64,000 bases of DNA, taken from Blattamonas nauphoetae. Its lineage: Eukaryota > Preaxostyla > Oxymonadida. The translations under genes and the position numbers were made by a program. Numbering within the stretch: position 1 is the first letter of the stretch; each line of letters opens with the position of its first letter. Below, piece by piece: positions 1-11,452 of the stretch. The stretch spans positions 496,001 through 560,000 of the forward strand of contig JARBJD010000012.1 of assembly GCA_033064195.1 (NCBI GenBank), written 5' to 3'. Under the pieces are notes generated by a model. The model saw only the letters and a program-made list of their open reading frames with translations. It did not search any database and was not told the origin of the DNA.

Positions 1-1166
1 TCCAATGAAGATGGGGAATGGGTCTGGAAAGCTTTGAACGGCTGAGGCGGTTCTTTTGTTGAATCGGGATGGGGAGGCGATGAAATCTGAGCCTTCCGAT
101 TGTTGATGAGAAATTGATGAAACCCTTTGAAAAGCTGATCGTTCTTATCCAGTTCTGGTGTTTCTTGCCGTCCAGAGAGCGAGTTATTTGCAGAAAGATT
201 CTGAGCAGAGAGAGGCATTCCTTCAGAAGACAAATCAAATATTGTATCACTCTGAAAGTGTAGAGGAGGCAGAATCGGTCCAGAATCATTGGAGAAGAAA
301 TCGCTTACTGTGTCAGAAATGTACGAGGATTTGTGGCTGACTTTGCGAGGAGTAAGCATCTGGCTGAGACTATCTGTTGAACTATTTCTCGAAAGATGCT
401 GTGAGGGTATTGTGGCAGTTGAATCTTCCCCAGCATGTAAGCTGTCTTTCAGACTTGAGTCCGCGATAGAATTGGGCTCATCAAAAAGAAGTTTCCTTTC
501 TAAGTTTGGTTCTGAACGAGTACTGTCAGGTTTAGTAAATGGAAGGTCAGAAAGAGGAACATCCAAATATCCTGTCTTCGGAAACACGTCAAAAATAGTG
601 GGGAAGGGCTCGGATTCAGTCTGAGAAAATCGAGATGAGATTTTCTCTCGTCCTGAATTTTTGGGTGAACCAAAAGATTCGAGAAAATGAGACGAGGTTG
701 GAAAAACCGACGAGTGTGAGGAATGAAACCCGTTTGACGAAAAAGACATCGACTCATTTCCGACAAGAGACTGAGATGGAAGTGGTGTTACCGTCATGGC
801 CAACACAGAGGGAAAAGCAGAGGGTCCAAGTTGAAATGTTGATTCTGAAAGGATATGATCTTCATCAGGCCAATGTCCAGAGTCAGTTCTGCTTCGTTGA
901 TCCGACACAGTTGTAGGGAGAGACATAAATGTAGAAAAGTCACTTGTAGATGGAAGATGGATGTTGCTGTCAAATATTGAACTGTGTTGAGACGCTTGAG
1001 AATGATACGCGAGTCGAGAATCTGTCTCGTGATCCAAAAACTGGTTGACATTTTGGCTGAGATTGTGTGAAGACGATGTTGGAGTCAGAGAGAGAAATTC
1101 ATCAGTTGAAATGTCGATTAAGGATGAATGAATCTTCAAAATCTCGTTAGTTTTTGGATCATCCAT
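1..1166 (-). CDS. Ser/Thr-rich protein of unknown function (3' part outside window)
   Basis: I do not recognise this protein. The frame is open without a stop from an ATG at 1166 to the window edge (388 codons), so the C-terminus is missing. The start is well fixed: an in-frame TGA lies two codons upstream and the context is CCAATGG. The visible part is rich in Ser, Thr, Pro, Asp and His, with short hydrophobic spots in a serine background. It has no membrane segment, coiled coil or recognisable domain, so it is probably mostly disordered, perhaps a phosphorylated regulatory protein. No intron is needed in the visible part. RPS18 lies upstream on the same strand with a 344-bp gap. Confidence 0.7.
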   Translation of the reverse strand, partial: MDDPKTNEILKIHSSLIDISTDEFLSLTPTSSSHNLSQNVNQFLDHETDSRLAYHSQASQHSSIFDSNIHLPSTSDFSTFMSLPTTVSDQRSRTDSGHWPDEDHILSESTFQLGPSAFPSVLAMTVTPLPSQSLVGNESMSFSSNGFHSSHSSVFPTSSHFLESFGSPKNSGREKISSRFSQTESEPFPTIFDVFPKTGYLDVPLSDLPFTKPDSTRSEPNLERKLLFDEPNSIADSSLKDSLHAGEDSTATIPSQHLSRNSSTDSLSQMLTPRKVSHKSSYISDTVSDFFSNDSGPILPPLHFQSDTIFDLSSEGMPLSAQNLSANNSLSGRQETPELDKNDQLFKGFHQFLINNRKAQISSPPHPDSTKEPPQPFKAFQTHSPSSL

Positions 1167-1510
1167 TGGTCATGAAGATCAAACCAACACAGGTTTATCT
1201 CGGAAAACTGAATTGAGTGGAGAGAGGAAAATCAAAGAAACCCGTTTACACATATCCAAAAGAGCGACTGGTGAATAAATGATAGATATACTCTTCTGGT
1301 AAGATGACTTTGACAATGTCGGGAATCTCACTCACTGAAGGACATTCAGACAAGTCAACATAAAGTAATCGAACAGCCAGAAACATATAGAGAATGGAAC
1401 ACTTTTAACTCTGGGAGAAACCGACGAATTTTGATCAAAGTGGATTTTTCTCCGCTGCTTTTCGAAGTGAAATGACACATTGCTGTGCCTTTCAAAATCA
1501 TTCCTTCACC
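1167..1510. other. Spacer with a possible small spliced minus-strand gene
   Basis: No established gene is visible. On the minus strand an ATG at 1501 opens a short frame. A second frame from an ATG at 1386 to a TAA at 1246 encodes 46 residues with protein-like composition (for example IPDIVKVILPEEYIYHLF). Joining the two across a GT-AG intron (GTCGGTTT...TTCAG) gives a continuous peptide of about 55 residues. I cannot tell whether this is a real gene or untranslated sequence between the two minus-strand neighbours. Confidence 0.25.
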
Positions 1511-2276
1511 TTACTTCTTCTTTGTAACACCCATAATCTTACCACGACGACCAGTGGTCTTGGTGTGCTGTCCACGCACACGCCAGCCATTGGAGTGACG
1601 CATACCACGATGAGCACTGGAATAAGAAAAGAAAAAAAGAAGAACAGCATAAAACCAATACAAGAAAAGATTCAAGAAAATATGTCAGAGAACGAACTCA
1701 GAAATAATATAAGAACAGACCGGATCTTCTTGAGTCTTTCAATTGCATCACGAACATGAACATCAACTTGTTGTGAGATGGCGTGGGATGATGTTCCTTC
1801 CTTGATATCGCGGCGATGGTTAAGGAAGTATTCTGGGATCTTGGAATCAATTGGTTTCTCGATCACTTGGACGAGACGGTCAACTTCCTCTGAGGAGAGT
1901 TCACCAGCACTAATGAAATAAAAAGTTACCATTACATATGAATCAACTCAAAAATGACATTGAATATAAATAAGAATCAGAATCCTCCCTGAATCGACGA
2001 AAAATTTGTCAGACCGCTTGGTGTGGTCAATGTTAGCGCGCTTGCAGACAAGTGTGGAGAAACGACGGCCAAGACCTTTGATTGCGGTCAAAGCGTACAC
2101 AATATTCTCGTTACCGTTGATGTTGGTGTTGAACACACGAAGAATGTGGTGGAAAGTTTCAGGTGCAGCAAGAGCCTGAATAAGAGGTGAAAACGTTGTG
2201 GTTAACAATAGATGTAAATAATATGGTGATTACGAGATGATGGAGAGGTTATTGAATCGAGAGAGCAAAATACCAT
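1511..2276 (-). CDS. RPS18: 40S ribosomal protein S18 (uS13)
   Basis: Cytosolic small-subunit protein of the 40S head, which contacts the P-site tRNA and the inter-subunit bridge. Four exons (2276-2274, 2175-2015, 1909-1721, 1616-1511) give 152 residues, the usual eukaryotic length. Family signatures are intact: [60 protein letters not shown] and the C-terminal [13 protein letters not shown]. Introns are 98, 105 and 104 nt, long for this window, and begin GTATTT, GTCTGA and GTCTGT. The first exon is only the ATG: the codon for residue 2 lies beyond intron 1, and the frame upstream offers no other start that gives an S18 N-terminus. This is a highly expressed housekeeping gene; the identification is firm. 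Confidence 0.96.
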
Positions 2277-2332
2277 GATGAGTCGTGATCAGAAGGCAAA
2301 TTGGTATTTATATTCTCACCCATAAACGAGCA

Positions 2333-2761
2333 ATGGGGTGCTGTGGAAGCAAGCAAGATATCGAAAAGAATGAAAAATCCAATCAGAAACCCCAGAACAA
2401 ACAAAATAATCAATCACAGGGGCGTGAGCAAATCGAAAAGCTTGTTCAAGATATCGTAAACTCGAAAAAGGCTCTTCCTCTTGAACTCGACTTCCACGGA
2501 TGGTACCTCAGTGAAGCTCAGCAAGTACTCCCTGTTTACATCGATCGAAAACCAAAGGAGGATGTTTGTCTCATTACTGGAAGAGGACTCCATGCCGAGG
2601 ACAACAAACCAAAAATCAAACCTTACGTTCTCGAAACTCTCAGAAAAGGTGGTTTTGATTACTATGTTCATCATCAAGGAGGAAGATGCACTGTTAACTT
2701 CAACAAAGGAACAAAAGTTGAACGGAAGTTCAAAGAAGTCGAAGATGAAAATGCTCTCTAA
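2333..2761 (+). CDS. Smr-domain protein with N-terminal myristoylation/palmitoylation signal
   Basis: An intronless 142-residue protein. The ATG at 2333 is preferred over an upstream in-frame candidate because it gives MGCCGSK, a textbook N-myristoylation signal (Gly2, Ser6) followed by two cysteines suited to palmitoylation. A Gln/Asn/Lys-rich linker runs to about residue 35. The C-terminal half is a compact Smr domain with the two signature motifs LDFHGW (residues 52-57) and GRGLH (83-87), then a basic tail. Smr domains bind or cut nucleic acid (MutS2, and human N4BP2 and CUE-domain proteins). A lipid-anchored stand-alone Smr domain is unusual, so I cannot assign a pathway. Membrane targeting is inferred from the N-terminus only. 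Confidence 0.85.
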   Translation: MGCCGSKQDIEKNEKSNQKPQNKQNNQSQGREQIEKLVQDIVNSKKALPLELDFHGWYLSEAQQVLPVYIDRKPKEDVCLITGRGLHAEDNKPKIKPYVLETLRKGGFDYYVHHQGGRCTVNFNKGTKVERKFKEVEDENAL

Positions 2762-3125
2762 TTCTTCTCCCATCCTTACTCTTTTTTCCTCTGGAACTAT
2801 CTCTGTTCATTTCTATCATTAACACTCAGTTTTGGATCCGTATTCTCTGACACCTTCCTTTGACCGCGCATTTCACATTTTTGACTTCAACTCCTCAAAA
2901 ACTGGTTGGGTCCTCAGGAAATCGTCCCAACTGATCAATTTAGGGTTATAGTGAGATAGTTGCTACTCTGAATGTTTATCAGCAGACCAATGTGGTTTTG
3001 ATCACAATCTGGCGAGATAGCTGTGATATCGAAATTGATTAAGCACACGGAAAAGGAGAAAGACGAACAATTGTCATGTGAAATGGTTAAACAATGACGC
3101 AATAACTGCACGATGAAACATGATT
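2762..3125. other. Convergent spacer, no gene seen
   Basis: This 364-bp stretch lies between the 3' ends of the Smr gene (plus strand) and the FKBP gene (minus strand). It is AT-rich with short pyrimidine runs just after the Smr stop. I see no open frame of note, no RNA gene and no clear repeat; it probably holds two 3' untranslated regions. Confidence 0.5.
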
Positions 3126-3959
3126 TTACTTCCCGATTGCTTTCTTCTTCTTTGGCTTCTTTCTTTTCTCTGGTTTATCTCTCACACGGCGTGGAATGGT
3201 TGGGTCTGGCGGATGATGATATGTACGGAGCATTTCTCCTCCCCGTTGGTTGATAATGTGAAAATCTTTTGGATTGAATGGTGGTTTCTTAAGATATGCA
3301 GTGAAATCACCCTCTTTCGCCCTTTCTTCATTCTCCATCTTTTCTCTCATTTTTTCATCTGCGAGTTCATCATCGTATTCTAGCGGGAAGAAATCGATGA
3401 GGGTGACTTCCATTATCAAAGATTGACCGCCTATTGTGGATTTGGGTGGAAAATGATATCAAAAAAACGCACATACCAGGAACTGCCAAGCTTGCACCTC
3501 GCATTCCGTATGCATTGTAAGCTGGGATTTGAAGCTTTCTTTTCTCTCCGATACACATTCCGAGGACACCCTATTGGAAGAATGATTTGGAGATAGACCC
3601 AAAAATAGAAACCTGATCTAATCCCTCAAGAGTCTGAGAATATCCAACTCTGAAGATGAATGATTCATTGTCTTTGGTGTAATCGACAAGCTTTCCAGAC
3701 ACGAAGAGATACATCTTATACCCAATCTATGGAAGAAAAATTGAGCATATCAGATATCGTAACGATGAATGAGGAATTTGTATACTTCAACTTCATCTCC
3801 TCTTTGAACTTTTGATGTGCAAGTGGCATTTCTTTCCAAAACACCGATTTGTAGCATACGTGGAGGTCTTCGGCGTGGTGGTGTATAGAATGGATCATCA
3901 GGCGAGACGTCCTGCTGAGCGGTTGCAGCGAGCACAAGTAATAACGAAACACTGATCAT
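3126..3959 (-). CDS. Secretory-pathway FKBP-type peptidyl-prolyl isomerase
   Basis: Four exons (3959-3786, 3726-3613, 3570-3477, 3430-3126) join in phase to give 228 residues. Residues 1-15 form a signal peptide (MISVSLLLVLAATAQQ). An FKBP fold follows, with FRVGYSQTLEGLDQG, LGMCIGEKRKLQIP, AYGMRGA and PGGQSLIMEVTLIDFF, which align with the active-site strands of FKBP2/FKBP14-type enzymes. The C-terminal 75 residues are an extension not found in minimal FKBPs, ending in the strongly basic KRKKPKKKKAIGK. There is no KDEL-type ER retrieval signal, so it could act in the ER or be secreted. Introns are 59, 42 and 46 nt. The domain call is firm; the compartment is inferred from the signal peptide. 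Confidence 0.92.
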
Positions 3960-4014
3960 GTCACTCCAACATTATGGGTGAACACAAAACTTTTCTATAC
4001 AGAGCAGCCTCCTC

Positions 4015-4727
4015 TTGATGAGCAGTATTTTAATTATACTTGCTCTTTGTCATTGTTATTCTGCCATTTCTTTCTCTCACTTCCCATTCTTCATCAAACA
4101 ACAAAATCATGACAAAACATCCCACATACTTCAGCATCCGAATGATGACGGGGATTCAACAAATGAAAACCAACTTGAACCTTCGACTATCGTATTTATC
4201 ATTGTTTTCTCCATTCTGTCTGCAATTGTACTCGCCGTAATCGTGATTCTCGTGATCTGTACAATCCGGTATCCACAAATCTTCTTATCACTGCTGATTA
4301 TTTTCTTTTTATCGTTCTTCATAGAGTTAATAAGCGCTTAAAAGCACTTCGTGAAGGAAAGGATGCTAATCAGACAACAACCACCAACAATCAAACACGC
4401 AACCCTGTTGCTGTCTCTGTTGGACAATCCCCGTCTCGCGAACAGCTGGTCACGAACCAACGACTCTCGGGCAATGAACCTTCGCGTCAGGGAGGTCAAT
4501 CTAACTCTGGTGCCCAACCCCAACGAGTCACTCCAGCATCAGTCCAAAACCCACCGAACGCAAGAGATAACACTTCACACAACCAAACATCTCAATTCAC
4601 CTCCACATATCGCTCAACCCCATCTGATCTTCCATCTGGAGGGTATTCTTACTCATCAAATCGTTATCGCCAATCACCCTACAATAACCCTTCTATCCCC
4701 ACCGCTCTTCCATGCGCACCCGACTAA
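4015..4727 (+). CDS. Small type I membrane protein, unknown function
   Basis: Two exons (4015-4268, 4325-4727; 56-nt intron beginning GTATCC) give 218 residues. The N-terminus is a signal peptide (MMSSILIILALCHCYSA). A short luminal part of about 35 residues follows, then one strong membrane span around residues 58-82 (VFIIVFSILSAIVLAVIVIL). The remaining 130 or so residues form a cytosolic tail rich in Asn, Gln, Ser and Pro. Without splicing the frame would stop just after the membrane span. I recognise no family. The topology suggests a surface or endomembrane adaptor with a disordered tail. It diverges from the FKBP gene, with 55 bp between start codons. Confidence 0.75.
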
Positions 4728-4914
4728 TGATGTTTGGATTCATCTCCGCGAACTCATCTCTTGTTTTACATCACATACTGCGTGTTTCTTCTTTCTTGAT
4801 TCTCAAGGCATGACCTAGCCATTCTTCCTTTCCTACCTCGAGATGCTCCTGATTTCTCATGTTTTTCGTTCAATATTATTCATTTCAAGTCTTTTTTTGA
4901 TGAAATGTTTCTTT

Positions 4915-7900
4915 TCAAGTGGGTTTTGTCCTCTTCTGATCGAATGCTCTTTGATGAGCGTATTCCCAGATCATGATTGATGCACTGACATGCACATTCA
5001 ACGATCTGATCATTCCCATCTGCGGGATCTCCACACAAACATCAACTTTGTTGATAATTTCGACAGGAATGCCTTCTTTCTCCTTGCCCAGGAGGAGAAC
5101 TACTTTCTCCGGGAACTTGAACTCTGTTAAAATGACAGATGATGAAGTCTGCTCCAACCCAACCACGGTGTACCCCTCCTCCTTCCATTCCTGGATGGCT
5201 GTGACGAGATCCTTCTGGGCCACCTGCGAGATCGGGAGCCATCGATCGGACGTGACACACAGCGCGCGGAAAGTGGGGTCTTTCGTGATTTGGATGTTGT
5301 CGACAACGAGACGCTCTGCTCCGAAGATTTCACTTGTCCTGCAGAGACCGCCAAGGTTGGTTGTCTTGTCAACAAAAGAGGCGCAGACGATGAGTGGGCG
5401 AGTTGCACGGACGGGCTTGTTCGCCATGTCGGAAGAGAGGTCTGACGATGTTCCCGAGAGCGGTGTTGGCTTTCGCTGGAACGAGAGCATTGTCTGACGG
5501 ATGGGTGAATCTTCACTGAAGATGTTGCTGTCAGTTTGAGATTTCTGGGCTGCTGCTTGGATTGTGGCTGGTGTTGTCTCGTCGGCGAGGCGGAGGAAGA
5601 TTTTGGTGTCCTTCGTGGCAAGTTTGATGGATTGGCAGGCATTTCCGCGTCCAGTTTGGAGAAGGGCGGCTGTGTCGAGAGTTAGAATGATGGGGTGGAT
5701 TCGAAGGAAGACATTCTGGCCAAACTTTGTGGACGCTGCGACAGAATCTGCGTTGGATGCGAAGAACTTGATGAAGGGGGTGAGAATGGCGTCGATGGGC
5801 GAGGGAAGGGCGGAGCTCTGCTCTGAGAAGGACTTCGTCTTGACAAGAGTTTGTATGAGGACTTGTGCGTACGTCTTGATTGTGTTGTTGAAGCTGCTCA
5901 GCCACGGCAGAATATCGAGAATGAGATTGGTTGGGTTGAAAGGGAGTGTGTTCGTCGGAGGCGAAGAATGTCTCAGCCGTGTTGAGCCAAGAATCCCTTC
6001 ACCTGAGAACTGGAGCACGTACACAGCAATCCGAATGGCAGTGGAGACGGCTGATGGTTTGAGCTGTGGGTTGGAGATGAGTGGGTGGAGGGTGGATTCA
6101 GATAGGCTGGGGAAGATGAGGAGGAAGTTGGAGATGAACAACTCGATGAAATTGCGGACAGTCAGCAGATTGTTTTGGAGGATGAAGTACCCCAACTTCG
6201 AAGCGACCTTCTCATGGACTCGGAGAAGATGCTGGTCAGCAGTCGCTTCATCATCAATCCACGTGCAGAGGGAGAGACAGCAGAGCGACTGCCAAATCAA
6301 AAGCCGCTCGCGATGCGCCTCCTCCTGCGGCAGGTACAATTCCTGTTGATAATCAGGGTCTTCAGCTCGTGCTCGCTTGGTCAACTTGTCTGCCTTTCGT
6401 CCTTCGATGCTGTTCGATGTTTTGTACGGCTTCTGCGCGAGATCCATCAACTCATCGATGATCGCCACGCCAGCCTTCCGATACAGTTCGTACTGTTGTG
6501 GCCGAGTGAGAGTCAGCACATGCTCGTGTTGGAAAGCGGAGCATTCAGAGTTGACGAGCGGGAGGAGGACATCGTTCTCTTCGCAGATGCACTCTCCTTC
6601 GATGCCTGAGAAGACGGAGAGTTGAGTGAAGAACGACAAGACCCTGCGCTGAGCCAGTCTGCACTCCAAAATGGTCCTCCCCTCTGCCAACATTTGGACG
6701 ACGTATTCTGACGAGAACATCAGCCGGTACTGCTCGCTCTGTCCACCTTCGACGACTTCGCCGAGTTCGGACATTTCTGAGAAGAGCGGGTCGAAGTCGA
6801 TATCTTCGAGTGGCGGGAGGGGTGTCTCGACCAGTCCTGCCCGGACGTTCTTCTCGTGTCGTTTGTCTTCAATGTCAAATCCACTCTTGTCGATCGTCGG
6901 GGCTTCCTTTGGACTGTCTGCAGAGACTGGCTGAGGAGCTTGCTTGTCTTTCCCTTTTCGCTTGTTCTGTGACTCGGCCCCCATCAAGCCCCTCCTCTTC
7001 CTCTGCGCCTCAGTGAGACCGTCCTTCTCGGTGAGCTGCCTCTGGTTCTCCATTTCCGAAGAATCTCGGTGTGACGGAGACTTGGTTTTGTTGATCATTG
7101 TTTTGATTGTGTCGTTGAGTCCTTTTGTGTCGTCTGCCATTTCAATCACTTTCTTCGTTTTTGGATCCTGGTTTTGGGTCTGTCTCCTCAGCTTCTCCTT
7201 CAGCATCACTCGATCGACATCGAAGTCAGGGATCGGCCCCCAAACAGCGAGGTACTTCAGAACGGGGATGAAGAATGGGTGAATCAGGTGCGGATGAGAC
7301 AGAAGGGCAGGGAGGGCGATTTCCACGATGAGCGGGACGAGTGGCGAGACAGTTGTGGAATGATTCAGTTTGACGAGGGAGTGGATGAGGTGGAGATGCG
7401 GTGGGAGGATGCTTCCAAGTGGCGACGAGATCAAGTCAGACAGCGAGGACGAACAGATTGTTGAAATCATTGCCTCGTCAGTCAGAGATTCGTGGCGAGC
7501 AAGTGATGAGATGGAGAACATGGAGTCAATTGCGAGGATAGCTGGACTGAATGCAAACGTGAGGAGGAGCGAGGCGAGGGAGGGAAGAATGTTTGGCGTC
7601 GCTGATGAGAGAGAGTCACACGCAGCCAGAATGAACTGTCGGCCGAGTGATGCTGGGAGTGTCGCCGCGATGTCAGTGTCAAGGGACGACGACTTCATTG
7701 CGAGATGTTGGAGAGCGAGAGTGTCCGAGAGTGTGAGTGTTGTCGAGAGGACGAATGGAAACAGAGACGAGTCTCCGTTCTCAATCGCATCAACAAGTGC
7801 TTCTTCGATTAAGGCGAGCGAGGTCGCTGAGAACAGAATCGGATGACTCGCAAGATCCGGGGAAGAGGTGACAGAGTCGAACCGGATGGAATACAGCTGA

Positions 7901-10900
7901 GTCGGAGGAGAGCAGAGAGAGATGGTTGTTTCAAAGTTTTGCTCATCAATCACATTCTCCCGCTGAACTCGTCGCTCCATCTCACACTCCACCGAACACG
8001 CGTGCTGTCGAGAGAAGGAGTCCTTCGTCGAAGTTGTGTTGACGCAGTGCAGCATCGCTTGGATGGTTCCGATGAGCGGGCTGTGAACAATGTACGCCTT
8101 GACAAGGATCTCGCCGCGCTGGTTGAGGACGGGAGAGAGCGTGTTGCAGTTTCGGATGAGTGTTTGGGCATAGCTGATGAGAGTCTGCAGGACGAAGGAG
8201 AACGACGTGGATGTGTCCGGCGGAGAGGTCTGGGAAGAGAGGTGGGAGGCAAAAGTGTTCAAAAACACTTCGATGAACGGCTTGGATGAGGAGAAGATGG
8301 CGGTGTGGGGTGCAGAGTTGATGAGCGAGACAGCGACAGATTGCGTTGCCTGATCCTCCTCAGAACGGAAGAATGACGGGACAAACGAGGATGTGGTGTT
8401 TGGAGGATGCTCCCACGTGTACGAAGGATCCGTTGCTGTCGACTGAACAAAGAACTTCTTGTCAGAAGACGCAGAGAGGGTGAGGAGCGGGGCAAACGAG
8501 ATGTAAGAAAGATATGACCCAAAAAGGTCGATCGGTGACGAGCCCAGGACAGTTTGTTTCATGTCGGTTCGAATTGAGGAGAGAGCATCGTTGGATGAGG
8601 CTGTTGTTTTGAGGAGCTTGACGAAGGACGGAATTGAAGACGACAGGAGAGCGTTTTGAGAGGAGCGTTGGATTTGGCCGAGGAGAGAGAGGAACGACGT
8701 CTCGGAGAAGAGGTCGGTGAGAAGGTGTCGATTGGTCGATGGGGAGAGAGAACTGATGAACGAGAGGAGATCGGAGATTGAGGTGATTGTGTCCGAGATG
8801 AGAGTGAACCGTGAGATGGTTGTGATTCTTCCGCAAAACGTGGATTGGTTGGGAATGAGAGAGACGAAGAGAGCGATGAGGTGCTCAACCATCCCGCGGA
8901 AGGGAGTGGTGAGAACATGCCCAATTGTGGAGAGAAGCCCACAGAATGCACTCGCTGCTTGGAGCTCAGAAAAGTCGATGTCAGCTCGAGGCAGATTTCG
9001 CAGACACACAAAAGAATGCTTGATGAAGTTGAGTGGGAGCGAGGAGATGAGTTCTGTGATCAGAACCAACGCGGAGTCAATCGTCAGCTGGCTCTGGAAC
9101 GGTCTGTGCATGTGCTCAGAGGAGAATGGGGAGAGGATCGAGCTGAACAGAGGAAGAAGCAGTTGGAGGAGAGCTTGGGGGTTCATCAGAGTCTGATTTG
9201 GGAGAGTCGTGAGCGCGAAGGGAAGACATTGAACAGAAGCATGCGCAGACAACCTGAGACGAGTCGACAAATCAAACGATGACGACGAAGACGAATTGTC
9301 GTGTTTGAAAGCAGGCGAGTCAAGCTCGGATGGGAGCTGCTCGTCCGAGTCTGGTGGGATCTGGATGGACTCTGAGTTTTGGAGAAGAGCAACCTGTTCA
9401 CCAATCTGCGTGATGATCCAAATGAAGAGGAATTGGGAATCGGAGCTCGAATCCGTCTTCAAGAGCTGTTGGACTTGCGAGTTCAGAGTTGTGAAAAGAC
9501 GACTGATCTGGATGAGGAGTGTGGGATGTGCATGCAGAATCTTGTTGGGGAGGAGAGAAATCACCGACGATAAGAGATTGAAGGGCGGGAGGAGTTCGGA
9601 CAGATGAAGTGATGTCGAAGGATCAGATGAGATCTCAAACTCGACGTTGAGAATATCGGTCTCGAATTGAGATCGAAGACATTCCGGGTTCTTCACAGCC
9701 ATGAGCCCACGTTCCACTGCCTCCATCACAAACGAGGGGAGATGGACGTGCGTGGTGAGGATGGTGACGAGAGAAGTAATGACTCGAGCGTGTGTGTGTC
9801 CAGCGACAATAACTTTGGTCGACGCAGAGTCAAGAAATCCAAGGATGGATGACAGGATGGAAGTGATGTGGTGTTTGTGAGCGGTGATGAGGCGTGGAAG
9901 AGTCTCCACGATTGTGTGTTGGTCGTTGGTTGTGAAGAAGGACGTGGTGATGTCGGAGATGCACTGGACAGTTTGTGGCGACGAAAGGAAGTCCAAAAGG
10001 GTGCAGACGGCCGGGAGAGTGATGGCAGCCCCTTTCGAAGTCAACGACACCAATTTGGGTGGTGAACCGGCCGACCCTGGACTGTCTTTTCCTCGCTTCA
10101 TGTCAGCGAACAACCGCTCGTCGTCAATCAGGCTACAAAACGAGTCGTTCAGAGAGAGGATGGAAACTGATGATTCTGTCTGTGTGAATGACAGCGGAGT
10201 CTCGAGGAAGATCTGGACTTGAGATTGAGAAGGGGTCTTCTGAGTCGAGCTGCAGCACAAGTCGAGAAACGTGAAGAGATGCTCGATTGTTTCGGCGAAG
10301 TTGTTTGGTTTGTGAAGAGTGGTTGATGTTTTGAAGAAGTAAATCAGAAACTCGTGGAAGTCTTTGTAAAAGGAGTCCTTGAAGAGAGACACGTCGTTCA
10401 GAGAGGGAAGAAGGAAGCGAAGGACGAACGCGCTGGTCAGGCGCTGCGAGATGGACGGAAAGGGAGGATTTGAGTCGTGTGATGTCGAAATCGAGAAGAG
10501 ATTTTGCATCGACTCCTTCCGAATGTTTGAAGATGAGTGTGAAAGCATTCTCCAAATGAGAAGTGACAGCCATGATGTTGGAAAAGTTGGATCTGCACAG
10601 AGACGATCGATTTCAGACCAGAACGGTGAAACAAGATGAGGTTGTGGTTCTTTCTGCACAGTATAGATTAAGAGGAAGGATGACCATTGTGTAGACTGTG
10701 TTTGTAGTTTGTCAAACGTCAAGGGAAAGAGTGGCGAGCAGAATTGGAGTGACTTTGGATCAATCTCTTCAAGAGAGGATATGACGTAGTGGAGGAGATA
10801 CTCCGCATACTTTTGATGTTGTACGGATGAATTTAGAAGCGATTGTTGAACAAGAATCCAAAAGATCCCTGAATGGACCAGTGAACAGTCTGATATGTTT

Positions 10901-11387
10901 TTGTCCTCATTTGCGAGCGTATCTGACAAAACAAGTAGTTGTTCCTTTGTTGAATGATGAAGATAATCATAATGGAACAAGAATGGCGCCAGTTCAGAAA
11001 GAGATTGAAGAACAAAGAGCCAGGACGACGATCCTTTTTGGACCTCCTGCAACAACGTCCACCAAAGATATCTCAAATATGGCGAAAAAATGTATGAATG
11101 GCAACGGTCAGGAAATTTTTCTTGTTTTTGTCGGAATACATCTGCAATACCATGAATTAAATGAGTTTTTTCTTGAAAAGGTTGTGTACTGGACAAAATT
11201 GTGCACGACTTCGTAAACTGGAGAAAGACCTCATGGGACGGCAAAAAAGTGTGCGAATCGCCGTGGTCAAGAAGAAATAGTTGTGAAAACAGTGTCACAT
11301 TTTGTTGAGTATCTAGAGATTCATTTTGAGTGGATGGTTCAGAAAGCTGTACAAAAAAGATTGAAATGATGAGAAGATGAATACCAT
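4915..11387 (-). CDS. TARBP1: TARBP1/Trm3-type tRNA (guanosine-2'-O) methyltransferase
   Basis: A 2,144-residue protein whose C-terminal 165 residues are a SpoU/SPOUT methyltransferase domain. All three motifs are present: NLGGLCRTSEIFGA, VLLLGKEKEGIP and EIPQMGMIRSLNVHVSAS. These match human TARBP1 and yeast Trm3, which methylate G18 of tRNA in the D loop. The rest looks like helical ARM/HEAT-type repeats, as in TARBP1, with a Lys-rich charged insertion near the middle. The long frame has no ATG near its 5' end; upstream codons give only TTG before a stop. An ATG at 11387-11385 followed by a 38-nt intron (11384-11347) fits the frame exactly, so I place the start there. No other intron is needed across 6.4 kb. 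Confidence 0.9.
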
Positions 11388-11452
11388 CGCGATATCTCCT
11401 AAATCTGTAGAGATTGGTGTACTTCAAATTGTCTCATGGTTCGATCTAACCA
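11388..11452. promoter_or_regulatory. 65-bp divergent intergenic/promoter region
   Basis: Only 65 bp separate the start codons of TARBP1 (minus, 11387) and the hypothetical gene at 11453 (plus). Both promoters and both 5' leaders must fit here or overlap the coding regions. I see no TATA box or repeated motif. The regulatory role follows from position alone. Confidence 0.4.

Noticed and set aside
11385-11427. Non-ATG (TTG) start at 11427 for TARBP1
   Set aside because: Eukaryotic genes rarely use TTG, and the ATG at 11387 with a 38-nt intron explains the frame in the same way as RPS18 and IMP4.
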